Positions 50,378 through 62,500 of a stretch of DNA of 64,000 nucleotides are shown piece after piece. This stretch comes from Erythrocercus mccallii (Eukaryota; Chordata; Aves; Passeriformes; Dicruridae), in contig VZRG01001685.1 of assembly GCA_013397435.1 (NCBI GenBank), forward strand, positions 62,001 through 126,000, read 5' to 3'. The stretch's first letter is position 1. Every line of letters starts with the position of its first letter. The notes below the pieces were generated by a model. It was not told the DNA's origin. It saw nothing but the letters and a program-made list of their open reading frames with translations, and did not search any database. The position numbers were made by a program, and so were the translations under genes.

Positions 50378-52063
50378 CTAGACCCAAAAAAGTTGTGAAA
50401 GGTTGTTACAAGAGGAAACTGGATCTCAGCTCTTGAAGTAAAACTGTAGTCATCCTAATGGCAAAAGTCAGCTCAGTAACACCTGAGGAACAGGTTTTAA
50501 ACGGATGGGCTTGAATCTGTAAGAAAGCCCCAAAACAAACAAATTAAAAAGGAATAGCACAGTGCTTTCTGGTTTGTCTGCATGCTAGACAGGGTGGAGG
50601 CAGACTTATCCTGAGCCCCAGTGCTCCACCAAGGGTTCCCAGCACTGCCTGGAGCTCCTGCTGCTGCCAGAAAACATTGCTGATAACCAAGAAGCAAGAC
50701 CTCACTGCTATCTACACCGGTGCTATCAGACGTTTTTGTTGTTCAATGGACACATCTCCTTCCTACCCAGCACTTTGTTAACAGCCCTGTTAGTGAAAGA
50801 ATAGAATCCAAAGGGGAGCAACAAAAGCAGAACCAAACAATGAAGTAAACTACATGGCATTCTCCCGTAGGTGTTTCCACCCTTAGAAAAGAGAACATAA
50901 GCCCGAACAGTATGCCTCACAATATGTATCAAGTTTTCCATAACTTTGTGATAGTGATGTGTGACAACAGTTACACAGAGGGAAGGAAGGGTTTGGCCAT
51001 GTTGTGGTAATACTGAATGTATGCATTTTATGATCTACAGTTACAAGATTATGTAGACAAGGAAAGCTTTGCTTCCAGCTCTGGATTTGGGGATTTTTTT
51101 TCTCAAATTTGATATCAATAACTGATGTTGCTGGTCAGAGAACTTATAAACCAGCATGTACATCTGTGATCTTGAAAGTGAAGTTTCTATATTACTTCTT
51201 TTTTTTCTTTTTTTGGCTTCTAAAAATGGCAAAATTACAAAAGCCCTAAGGACATTCAAATGAAAAATTAACCCTCTGACATCAAGTCTTAGCAGAACGG
51301 ATACCTATAAGCAGATGGACCCCACCTTGCAGCAAACTGGACAAATAAAGAGTAATTTATCTTAAGGTGTAGTAAGCATCATACAAAAGTTTGCCAAAGG
51401 CTGGATAATTCCATAAAGCTGCTCAACAAGAAGCCAGAATTGATTAGAAATGAAAGGTCTCGCACCACCACCCTGAGTACTCAGCTCTTAATCAGGTTAT
51501 CAGGCAGTAGAGCTTTTCTTAATTGATACAGTCTTTTAGCAAATGAGGGTGTTATCTCATTGGTGAGGTCATAAAAAGTGAGTCACTCAGAGTCAATAGG
51601 ATATCTAGCACACAGGCCATGGTATGCATTATAGAGGCTAAAGATACTGCAGGTACTGTAGGTGCTGTTTACTTACAGGCAACTACTGTGTTGTGTCTCC
51701 TTTCAAGCTTCAGAAAAGGCTGTTGTAACCTCATTTTAAGCTGTGCCTACTGTTCAGAATAATTCTGCTTATCATGTTTTGATATCGTTGCCTTGGCAAT
51801 GCTATGGGACATTTTGATTTCAGGGCCTAATTTCTCATTTTCAATTGCCCCAGCCAAGATTTTAATTTAGCTAAGTGGAAGGCATTCTCTAAGCACTGAG
51901 CTCTGTGTGGTTAAACTAGCAATAAACTCATACTAAGAAAAGAAATTTGAACATTTTTAATTAAGTGTTTTGCAGTTTTACCAAATTTTTACTTTAAGAA
52001 TAGCTGCCAGTCAGAACTGGACTTCTTATCTTGGAGATCTCGGTGGTATTCCATGATTCATAC
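50378..52063. other. Gene-free spacer
   Basis: No recognised feature. Several ORFs of about 70 codons here have no protein-like composition. Confidence 0.5.
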
Positions 52064-52197
52064 CTGAATTCTTGCATGACTTTTGGCAAGTCTTTGGCTT
52101 TGATTTTCTTATACTCTTAGGTACTCGACTCTTCGGTGTTGTACTCTTGCATGAATACCAGTGCCTTCTTAGCCTTCTTTTTTTCCTTCTTCTTTTC
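52064..52197 (-). pseudogene. Exon-like block with an in-frame stop; possible decayed exon
   Basis: On the minus strand a pyrimidine-rich acceptor (actttctcttaatttatag, AG at 52199-52198) precedes 134 nt that end at a CAG/GTATGA donor (GT at 52063-52062). The phase-0 frame gives EKKKEKKKAKKALVFMQEYN, then TEESST, a TAA stop, then EYKKIKAKDLPKVMQEF and R. The composition looks like a real intracellular protein: a lysine-rich helix followed by a mixed segment. A single C-to-T change (CAA to TAA) would explain the stop. I do not recognise the protein and found no partner exons nearby. It could be a lost exon, an old duplicated exon, or coincidence. Confidence 0.35.
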
Positions 52198-52544
52198 CTA
52201 TAAATTAAGAGAAAGTGACTCAATAAACAAACCCAAGGAATTTGGCTAACTCTTAGGAGATGCCTAGCAAAGTCCATTCTTAAAAAATCCTTCCATACTA
52301 GTTGGTAGTGCTTTAAGCCCCAGGAAACAATGCACTGTGTTAAAAGATTTGATCATGACATAAGCATGGAAAAGATTTTGTTTCTGAAATTAATTTTTAA
52401 ACCAAACAAAAAACTTTTAAGCTGATCAAAGCATCTTGTGCGAATATTAGAAATATTTTGTTAATTTTCAAGTCACTAGTAATGCCTTTAAACATAAAAC
52501 TACTCAAATATAGAAGGCAGAAAGAAAGGGCTTTTTTTTTTTTT
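52198..52544. other. Unassigned sequence
   Basis: No recognised feature apart from the intron-like pyrimidine-rich sequence (minus strand) next to the exon-like block, and a T run near 52531-52544. Confidence 0.4.
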
Positions 52545-52610
52545 TAATAGAATATCTAAAGATGGAAGGGACCCATAGGGTTCACCAAGTCCAGCTTATC
52601 AGTTGAACTT
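52545..52610 (-). mobile_element. Possible short CR1 tail, minus orientation
   Basis: The string 'atagaatatctaaagatgga', then 'agggacccatagggttcacc' and 'aagtccagctt', resembles the reverse complement of a CR1 3' end (tggaagggacc...aagtccaact). It is short and diverged. Confidence 0.5.
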
Positions 52611-52988
52611 AATGCATTGGTGATGGTAGTTAGACACTCATCCTTCAGGCTTGAATTTCAGCCTGGAGGGCAGAAGTGCCCAATTTGTTGTTAAGGTGTG
52701 CTGAGTTCCACTGTACAGCACTCCTGGCACATAGAGCACACAGAGACTCAGCTTCACTGTTACAAACCACCAGGGTTGGTTTACCAGGCACTCTGAGACT
52801 GTGGCTTCTCCCACCTTTCTTCTCTCTTAGTTACTTAACACAATACTCTGCTCAGCTGCATCAAGTGCATTGTTTTATCCTATGCCAGAAATGGTATTAA
52901 ACATTATGTCTCCTGTGAAACATGAGATTGGAAACTAGAGGATATTAATCATAGAAATTAGAAGATGTGTATTTAGGCATTCATATGG
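52611..52988. other. Unassigned sequence between a CR1 scrap and the LTR
   Basis: No recognised gene or repeat. Confidence 0.4.
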
Positions 52989-53562
52989 TGTGTATTGCTT
53001 AATACTTGCTGCTCTTTGTACTGTATTAGCTGCCTAAGGAGGGAAGAGACAGAACTATGCTCGAGAACAATAAGGAGGGATGCAAGGATGTCTGACAAAG
53101 GGAAAGATGTTTACTGGAACAGGAGGCAAGAATACAACACTGAGATAACAAGGCTCCTCAGGCCCCAGGACCAGATAGGACTGATTTCATATCTTGGACA
53201 ATGACCAGAGGACCAGTGAGCATGCGCAAGACAGCAAGGGGCAGAAGTTCATCCCTGAGGAAGACTACTTTCTTCATCCCTGAAGACCCCCGAGAGACCA
53301 CCAGAGACAACTATGCAGGCGCAAAGGACTGATAAGACATAAGAGATAGCATATGCGGAGGGGGGGGAGCCAAAGGATGAATATGCATGGCCTATTGCAA
53401 AACTTGATGCATATGTAACATTCTAGAAGTTAAAAGAAAACTGGGTGAGCAGGGGCTGCACATGCCTTTGGGAGCTATCCCACATCACGCCAGGCGCTGA
53501 ATAAACTACATACCTACTTTAAAACTCTCTCTCTGAGTTTTAGAGTTTTTCCGCATGTCACA
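52989..53562 (+). mobile_element. Probable solo LTR of an endogenous retrovirus
   Basis: A block of about 570 bp is richer in GC and in CpG than its surroundings. It begins TGTGTATTGC and ends ...CGCATGTCACA, giving the TG...CA ends of an LTR. A polyadenylation signal (gctgaataaact, AATAAA at 53500-53505) sits about 60 bp before the right end, with a CT-repeat/GT-rich stretch after it, as in avian retroviral LTRs. The flanking pentamers tatgg and tatcc match at only three of five bases, so the ends or the target-site duplication are uncertain. No primer-binding site or gag/pol/env coding is seen on either side, which suggests a solo LTR left by recombination. Confidence 0.6.
53500..53505 (+). 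promoter_or_regulatory. AATAAA polyadenylation signal within the LTR
   Basis: A canonical hexamer placed where the R region of an LTR would carry it, followed by a CT-rich then GT-containing stretch. Confidence 0.5.
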
Positions 53563-56500
53563 TATCCGATGGAGAAATTACTTCGTTCTGAAAGCAACAA
53601 AAGAGCAACTGTAGCTGGAAAATGCTTCCAAGCAGTATTGCAAAAAGAGTGACCAGAAGAACAGGAAGCATCATCTCACACAGGAAATTAATAAGACTTA
53701 AAGATTAAACAAAATATGTCCATTAAAATTTTGCAAGAAAAAAAATCCTTCCATTGTACCCTACAAAATGGTGGGAAGCTTTATCTTCAAATAAGGTGAA
53801 AAACTGCTAAAGACCATTCCACACCCTGCTAAAGCCAAGGGCTGCAAAGAAAGCATTAACACTTAACATAGGTGCCACAGATCCATAACTATATTATCAG
53901 AGAATCTAAATAGTCTTAGGGGAATGAGAAACGCTGGGCAAAGATCCTCCTGCCACTGTAGGTAGTAGTACTGAAGGTCATACTGAACAAATTTCTAGCC
54001 TCCTAGACAGAAGAAAATCCCAACAAGCACCTTACTGCTGTTAGACCCATTCTGTCCAGGCCGCCCTCAAGAGATCAGGTAGTAGAGCATTGCTCAAATG
54101 AGCATTGACATTATTGACTAAAAAGATTGTGTGCAATTAAAAAAAAAAAGGCTTTTTCAGCTGGAGGCTGAAAGTTTAATTTCAATGTTGCTTCTTAGAT
54201 TTGAAAGCTCCACTGTCCTTACAAAGGCACTTAAGTAAAGCTGGAAGTTGATTCTATGTTTCATGACATATCCATATGCACAGGAGTTCATTGTACCAGA
54301 GTAACTGTGTCATACTAAGACCAGTGTAGTAATAAATTTTAAAGAAGATTAGTTTGCTTAGTTGGCATAGATTAGATAATAAATGCAGAATGTGTTTTCC
54401 AAATGATAGTTGGATAATCTCTGGTTATATGGGTTCATCCTGGTAATAAAAGGCAGATAGTGAATAGCTTAGACAATTAATATCGAAATATAAAGTCTTA
54501 TTTCTACTAACACTAAGGCAACTTCAAGCCTTAGCTCCACTGACTGCAACTCACCATCTCCTAACTGTTATGGACTACTCTTCAACCTGTGCTGTAGTTC
54601 AGTGGCTTCTTATTAGAAACTGCCCTCAAACCACAACATTGCTTTCCAGAAAGGCAGCTCTTTATAGTCACGTAGAATGACCCAATTTCCAGATTTCCAA
54701 GGAGGTGAATGCAGCTAAGTTACTCAAGCTGTATGCAGAAGATCACACTGGAGAGGTACTCAACCTGCAGATTTTTATGATAGTATCTTTATGCCAGCAG
54801 GAAAGCAATGAGTATGTTTTTGGAGAATTTTATGTAAATTCCGAGCTCATTGCCTGTCCAGAAGCCTGTGTTAATAACCCTTGCAGCAGTAAAGCCATTG
54901 CTGAAAGCCTCAGCAGTGTTCTGCCTGGCTCAGTTGCACAGCTGTAGCCATCACCAGGTTCTAGGCTTACTGCCTTCTCCCAGCTGGCCTGTTCTGCAGC
55001 AGCAGTGAATAGTCACAAAAGTCAGCTTCAGTCACAGCAGATGCCTGGGGTGGGGGGACCATTCCCCCTGAAGTTAAGGTGAGTCAAGCAAGGAATCAAG
55101 CTCCTCCTGCGGAATATTTACAGCATCAAATTTGGCATCCTGCTATTCTCCCCTAGGGATACAGCTACAAGAACACAGGCACACAGTGTCCTTTGCAAGT
55201 ATCTGGCATTGTCTGTGGAGGCAGAGGTAGAAGGACACAAATTCTCTGTCCATGATGCTCAGGTATCCTGGGATATTTAAAGGGGCACAAGTCTTTTTCA
55301 TTTGCACTGTGTTCAGGCAACTAAATCCTACATCTGGGGTCTTAAAAATGATGTCCAAAATAAGGCTGTGCTTGGGAGTCCCCAGTGCTTCCAAAGGCGA
55401 AAAGATAATGAAGTGCTAAGGAACATCAGTTCAGTGAGACCATGAGTTCATGACAGGGAGTTATTCATGTCTCATGAGTGAGATATTTGCTCTGTTCATG
55501 AAACAGTGAATTCTCATGGCCCCCCTTTGACATGGGCAGGCACATCAATGGCTCACACTTGTTGAGCTTTAATTCTTATCACAAGCACAAGCTCACTCCT
55601 TGTACAGTCTGGAAAACTCTTTCTGTAGCCCCTGACAGAACTGCAATAGTATCCATGGTCTTTTATATTTAGCCCATGAAAATATAAATAAATTGCATCT
55701 ACATCAACAAAGCTTATAAAATGAAATTACAAGTATTCACAAAAAGCAAGCTAACAAGCAATACCTTTTCCCTTCTCTTATACCAATAAAATAGTAAAAG
55801 TCAGTGTTCCAGTCTTTGAGAAGTGGCAAATAAAAATCAGTGAACAACCTCATATACAATTGTTTTAGAATAATCAGTGGAAAAGGGCTTAAAAACTTTT
55901 ATAATGAAATTAAGGTAACTGAAATATTTTCGTATTTGGTAGAAAACTGGATTACCTGGATTATTGTTTTCAAACAAGAACAGCCTTTTATTTTTTTAAT
56001 CTGCAGGGCTGCTGCCTAAGAGATTAATGTTATGAGTTTTCATTCACAAACCCCAGCAATATTTGCTGCTGTGGAGATCAGATCCCAGCTATGGGACATC
56101 TGCCTGCCCACCAGTTGTGGCAGCCCTTATTTGTGTTGTGGGGTCATGGAGGTGATGTGGATCAACTCCATCACTATCATGCCTGCCTTTATCAAGGCTA
56201 TGCAGCTCACCCCTTGTTTCTACATAAACCATTAGGTGGTGTGGCTATCACTTACTTCCTGCACAGCTGCTCCTTGTGTCTTCAAGGGAATGGAGCCAAA
56301 TAGGAACAACCTTGAATGTGGACTGTGCCAACAGGATGCAAATGGCCATTTGCTTTTTTTTGTTGTTGTTTCCAGAGAACTGATGTACAGTCCATGTTCC
56401 CATTGGGGAATGTTGGTTTGCCACAGGCCACAGGCACAGATGAGCTGACCAACTGACCCCATGGGCTCTGAGTGCTGACACCAGCCATGCAGAATTGAAT

Positions 56501-59500
56501 CTTGTGGTCTCCCAAAATATGTCCACCTCCCTGTGGACCTGGAGTGATGGGAGCTTTCTGTTGGTGGACATGCGCAGGTGGATCACCAAAAGAGTCCCTA
56601 AAAGTATCATGAGAGAGAAGTCTTTGCTACTTAGGACTAAATAAGAATAAGCTCTTATTATCTGACTTCACCAAGTCAATACTTGAACAAGCTGAGTCAA
56701 TTCTTCAGAGACATAACTTTATACAGCTGGTTAAAAAAATGTATATATAAACCAGAAAACTCAAGAAAACTTTTATCTTCTGTGACTACAGTTCCTGTAA
56801 TACATTTTATATGTTGTCAGAAATACATTTTTAAAACCTGAAGTGGAAGCTTGATTTGGGGCACAAGGGAAACATCTGTAAAATGCTAACAATTCTGTTC
56901 AGTGTGTGGTGTTCATCACCTTCTCTCTCATGTGATCTTGTGGGTACCAGGTAGCTTGTGCCCACTCCCACAATTTCCCCAAGCAAGTACGATGTGTTTG
57001 AGTGCAGACTATCACTGCTGATACTCCTCTGCTTGATATCAGGAAGGGGCTGAATGGGCACAGAAAAAGTAGCCTGAACTGCATTTCTCATTCACCATAG
57101 CACCTGCTTGGTCAGACTATGCTGCAAGAGACACAGGTGGGTATTAAAATTGTGTAAGTAACAATGGGAAGTAAAGGGAGCATTTGAAGGGGGAGAAAAT
57201 GCAGGCTGTTTTGTTTATTTGTTCACGTAGCCAGGGACATCAAACAAATATAATAACTGACCCAGAGATCTGTTGATTTGGGACACCACCCAGAGCTGGA
57301 TTTCAGCACCAATACAGGAAAAAGTCAGATTGTCTGACCCAATAAGTTTGAATGTGTTTCTCTGGTTATTACTTTGCATCTGGGAGCTGCTAAATCAGTA
57401 AATTGTTAGCATTTCTGGATCTGAACTCAACAAGCTTGACTAGCTCATCCAGTTACTGTTGCACATGCTTTGACATCAACTTTAGCAAGGAGGAGGATTT
57501 GAACCAGGAACTCCTATAAACAATTTTTCTTTGAAATCAGATTAGCAAGTCAGAAATGCCAAGTGATAAGAGAAGACTTTCCTTCACAGGATTTCCTTCA
57601 GCAACCCTGAGTCAATGGCATTGGGAGGACATTAGCCTTCATATGCACCCTACACAGGGTAGAAAAAATTATTCACTGTCATCATAAAAGTTTTAACTTT
57701 ACTTCAGCAAGCCATGGAATATAATTAGAGATGTATTAAAACTACACATACCTTCTCTATTTTTAAAAGGAAAAGGTATTATGGAGGAAAGTTCACCCAA
57801 AATCTGGATTTAAAAAAGGGAAAATAAAAATAAAGGGGAGAAAATCAACCTGCAGTGTCTTTGCTTGCTTGTTTTGACATTAAGGCCTGTTGCAGGCCAA
57901 AAGTGAGCCTTACAAGCGAGTAAATGGAAAGCTTCTTCTTTTGATGGGGTGAAGAGATAGAGGTGGAGAGATGTTTCTTTTTTGGAGCTGACTGGTCACT
58001 AGAAAGATCTTTTTAGCAAATTTATCCTGGCATAATATTCCTGACTAGTTCTTCCAATAGCAACCCTTGTATAGATTGGCATAAACCAAGAAGGTCCTTG
58101 CTGTGAGGTGTGCACACCTGCACGTTGGCATCACACCTACAAAATACACTCTTTGGAGAGTGAGATACACTAAAGCCTGTGGCTCCTCATCAAGCAGGCA
58201 TGCAAGATTTACTGAGGGAGGGGTACTTGGTGAACATGTAGGAGGGCACTATCTCTTCTATAAATAACAAAACAGTTTCCCTCTCTTTTCTTCTGTTGAA
58301 CCATAGTGACATGGTCCATCTCAGACTCAACACCTCTTTTGGGGATGGAACTCTAGAATGAAAAGTTAGATTGAAAGCAGGATGATATTATACGTAATTT
58401 AGGAACCTGCAAGTATTCAAACTGCTACCAGCAGAAGAGTAACCTATTAAACCTAAGAGTTTTTATACTTATGTCTGTTCTTAAGGTCATTACCCAAAAG
58501 ATTTACATTACAAATATCTTCAGACCATTGCTATTACAAAAAATATTACTGCATCATATCATATCTAGCATCTACAAAACTGGATGGGTTATTCTCCAAA
58601 AAGCAGTTTTCAGGTGGGTAGTCACATGCATGCTGGTTTACACTGATCTAACAAAACCTCTCACACCAAACCTGTAGCATCCTAGCCAAAATGGAATCCA
58701 AGGAGGTGAAAAACTCAGATTTTGAAACGCACTCACTGAGTGTCTTAAATCCAGCAGTGAGTTTCATGGTCCTCCTCTACTGAGAGTAGAGAGAAGCACC
58801 CCCAGAACATCATTCAGCCCACCTAGAATCTGACTGGAACATGTAGCATAGCTCCACCTGAAGTTACACCATTCTGTAGCAAACACCATTAAAAAGCAGC
58901 ACTCAGAAATAGCTTCTGACACCCAACCCAGGAAGATCAGTATCATTTCATTGTCTTGATCAATTTTAATGCAAAAGAAGAAAACACATTATACTGCAGG
59001 AGAAATGCAGCCAAGCTCTGTACATCCAGTGTTTTCATGCACAGGCTCTAGTTAGGGGTGTGATCTGTCATCACTGTGGTGGGTCATTACCCACAGGTAT
59101 GAAGTTGCTTCTGTCAATATTTGTTCAAGTCTGCAAATAAATGGATTACCTGAATGTATATGTCTCTGCAAAGATTTACATGTTAGATTTGTCGTTATCA
59201 GATCACAGAGGGTGTAACACAAATTTGACCACAATCATTTCAAAGAGCTAAGCTTCTTTCTCACCCTGGCATTTTACCACAGGTTTCAGAGTAATATCAT
59301 CAGAAGGACAGAGACAAGATCAAAGACATAAAATAAATGCAGAGCATGCAAAAATTCTGCTTCTCTTACTTTTTTTTAGGTTTAGTATGCAATAACACAA
59401 TTAAAAAATTTCTCACCTGAAACAGTTTTAAAGATAAAAATGGCTTTGTGAGCTAATGTGAATGCACTTTCAGAAAACACAGCTCCAAAGAAAATTAAAA

Positions 59501-62500
59501 GAAAAAGCCCCAAGAGAAATTACTTTTTTTTTCCATTCTCATTTTCATAAATGTCTATCAGGGAGGAGAATGTACTGAAAATGTTAATTTGACACCCCTT
59601 ACATATCTTTGCTACATATCTGGTGGAAAGGTGGTTTTCCACTCACTGTATGAATTTTCTTGCAGTACGGGTTCCTACTTTAAAGTGAATAAAGGGGAAA
59701 GTGCCACAGAGGTGAACAAAAGAGTGCAGATTTTTCTATCATATCGGAAAAAAACCCCATAGCACATACCTTATTAAGCTGTCATGGAAGCCAAGACTGT
59801 GTTGAATCATTACATCAGGATGTTCCAGTCACTGGGAGAGTTTAGGTTCCTTTGAGGTTCATGGTTCAGTGTTCAGCTCAGACAGAGAATTGTGAGGTTT
59901 CCTGACTGAAAGGGAATAAGTATTTGTATTCATATCCTAGTGCAGGAATAGTATGTTCCACTGATGGGGAGGGAAACTCTTGTTGAACTTGGCTGAGAAT
60001 ATTCATTCTTTTGAACCTATAAAGTGGACTTTCAGAGATTCTCTCAAACTAAAAGCTTCCTTCAGCAACACGTGTTCAAACTCAAAAGTAAAGCCAAGGA
60101 ATTCAGCTCTTACAAGACGCATGAAATGAGCAGCAGGTGGAGAATTTAAGTTCCAAGTGGGTGATAAGGTCCTTTTTTAATATTACACAGTACTAAAGTT
60201 ACAGGTACCAGTAGTGGGCATTCCTAGCACTGGCATGTACTTGCACTAAATTATAATAGCATTGAATATTAAAAAAAAAAAAAATCCAAACCTCAAACAA
60301 CTCTGTACTTCAAAATTAAACAGGTCAAAGGTTTGGAGGAATGAGGGATTTTGAAAGTCTGTAAAGGAAAAAGAATCATAACTGTAACTATCATCTTTAC
60401 TCCTGAATATTATTTTATATATTTGCTTTTAGTGTTTCTTTGCTTCCTGTTAGCATGGAAATAATGTCTTTCCCAAACCACCTCCATAAGGTTTGTTCCC
60501 AAAGGAATTTATTTCAAATCAAATTGTATTACTGCTCTTTTTACCCTTTTCCCTTCCTCAGTGTGCATTTTCCTTTAAAAATGATTTTCTCTCCTAATTT
60601 ATTTTAAACCAGGCAATTTTCTTCTTGATATTTTCTTAGTCAACGCTAGACAGCTTTTTTCCTCTTTAAGTCCCCCTTTTTTCCTCCTTAAGTCCCTCTT
60701 CTTGTTTGAGTTCTCCTGATATATACATACACCTATCTCAAGCCCTTTATTGTAACATTTATGGGTTTCATATATGTGTATTCTACTTTTTAAATATTGT
60801 TTCTGTGTTCTCTTTAAAGGGAAGTACTAGTCCTTAATTTTCCACACACTGGTAAGATTTTTATTGGCCAGATAGAGAATATGAGCTCACACATTAGTGT
60901 GTCAGAGGGAAGCGTAAATGAGTTTGCTTTTGTTTTCTAAGTTGTTAACAATGGCTTATCAGTTTCTAACAAATTTTTTGACACTTTTTTCCTCTATACC
61001 TCATCCCATTATAGTTATGTATGAGGTGTCCATGCTGCTATGGCTTCATATCTCTTCTGGTTTTGGCTGCAATTCTAACATGCAAATGGCCAAACAATCA
61101 ATTTATCCCACAAAATCAGTTGAAACAACAATATCTGTGAGGCAGAAAAACTTCTATCTTTTTAGAGATATTTTAGCACATTAACAAAACAAATTACTCA
61201 ATGAAGGGCTTACATGCTTCAAGATTTGGTTTTTTTCCCTGCTTTCTCCCTTCCCATTATTGGTGATGCAGCTTTACCTCCTCACTGGGTGCACACATAA
61301 AATCCAAAGTTTGCCCAGATGGGAGCTGTTATGGGTGAGCTCCACAACCTCCAGGACAGCAGGAACCTGTCGCTGGATGCTGTGTCAGGTAATGGGATGA
61401 CATGTTTCTTCTGCTCCTCTGCATGGCAAACACAGAAGTACAACACAGCCTTGCACCCTTGGGAAGGTAAAATTGGTTTATCCAATACCTTTGGGCTTTG
61501 AATCTGAGTTTTGGGAGGAGCTGCTGGCTATGAGATTCTGACTTGGAGAAGTGCAACTATGAAATCACAGGGATGTTGGACATGATTAAACTGGAGAGTG
61601 TTACATCTGTTAAGGTCTAGCACCTTTTTGTTTCTGGGAGCATTACTTGGGGATTGCTGCAGATCCCAAAGGGGTAAACAATCTCAGCTTCCTCCCAGGG
61701 ATCTATGTACAATCCATCATCCATCTGCATGCACCCAGGACTGAGAGCAAAATAAAGACCCATGTTGACATGGAACAGGGATCCCTATTTAATCCTAGAA
61801 CTGATACAATATTTTAGAAAACCACCAAGCAGAACAAGGATCCCATACACTTAAAGGTGACCTCTGACTGTATCTCTGTATACAGGGGGAGATGAGTTAT
61901 TTCTTTATGAGCCATTCTCATAATTAGTCTTTACCATCAAAAGGTATTATCAGAGCTGGTTGGTCACTGGTGAACATCTCCTTTCCCACCCCAGTATAAA
62001 ACCAGCTAGTTTCCAGCCTTTTTCATTGTTACCATGTTCTTCTCTTTCTTCTTGCTCCTTCCACCCCAGTCATTTCTTCCTTCCTGGTGGTCTGTGTGGC
62101 AATGTCAAATCTGCTCTAAAGAACATTATTGAAAAAAATTTAAAAGGGTCATTATCAAGACCATTCTCTGCTCTGAACACTGCTTTCTGTTGCCATGACT
62201 GCTGAAGTAGCAATATGTGGTGTCTGTCCGTGTAAGCAGTGACTGAAAACCTCTGCCATCAGCACCATTACACAGTGGATACATCTTGAGGGAGGTTCTC
62301 ATGGACCTCCTCATGCCCTAAAGAGCTGTTTCTGGTACGTCTTGTGTAGTTCGGGTCTGTCATAACAGAGATAAAAGAAGGAGAAACATTAGCTGTGGGT
62401 AACTGACTGAACACAAATAACTGGAGGGTGCAGAGATTTAAAATGCATCTCATTTCCCTCCTTGACCTAGTCCCAGCCTTAACTGTAACATCTTGAAGGT

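Noticed and set aside
55143..55394. 83-codon minus-strand ORF ending in a Cys-rich stretch
   Set aside because: No recognisable family and no good splice signals; it is probably chance.
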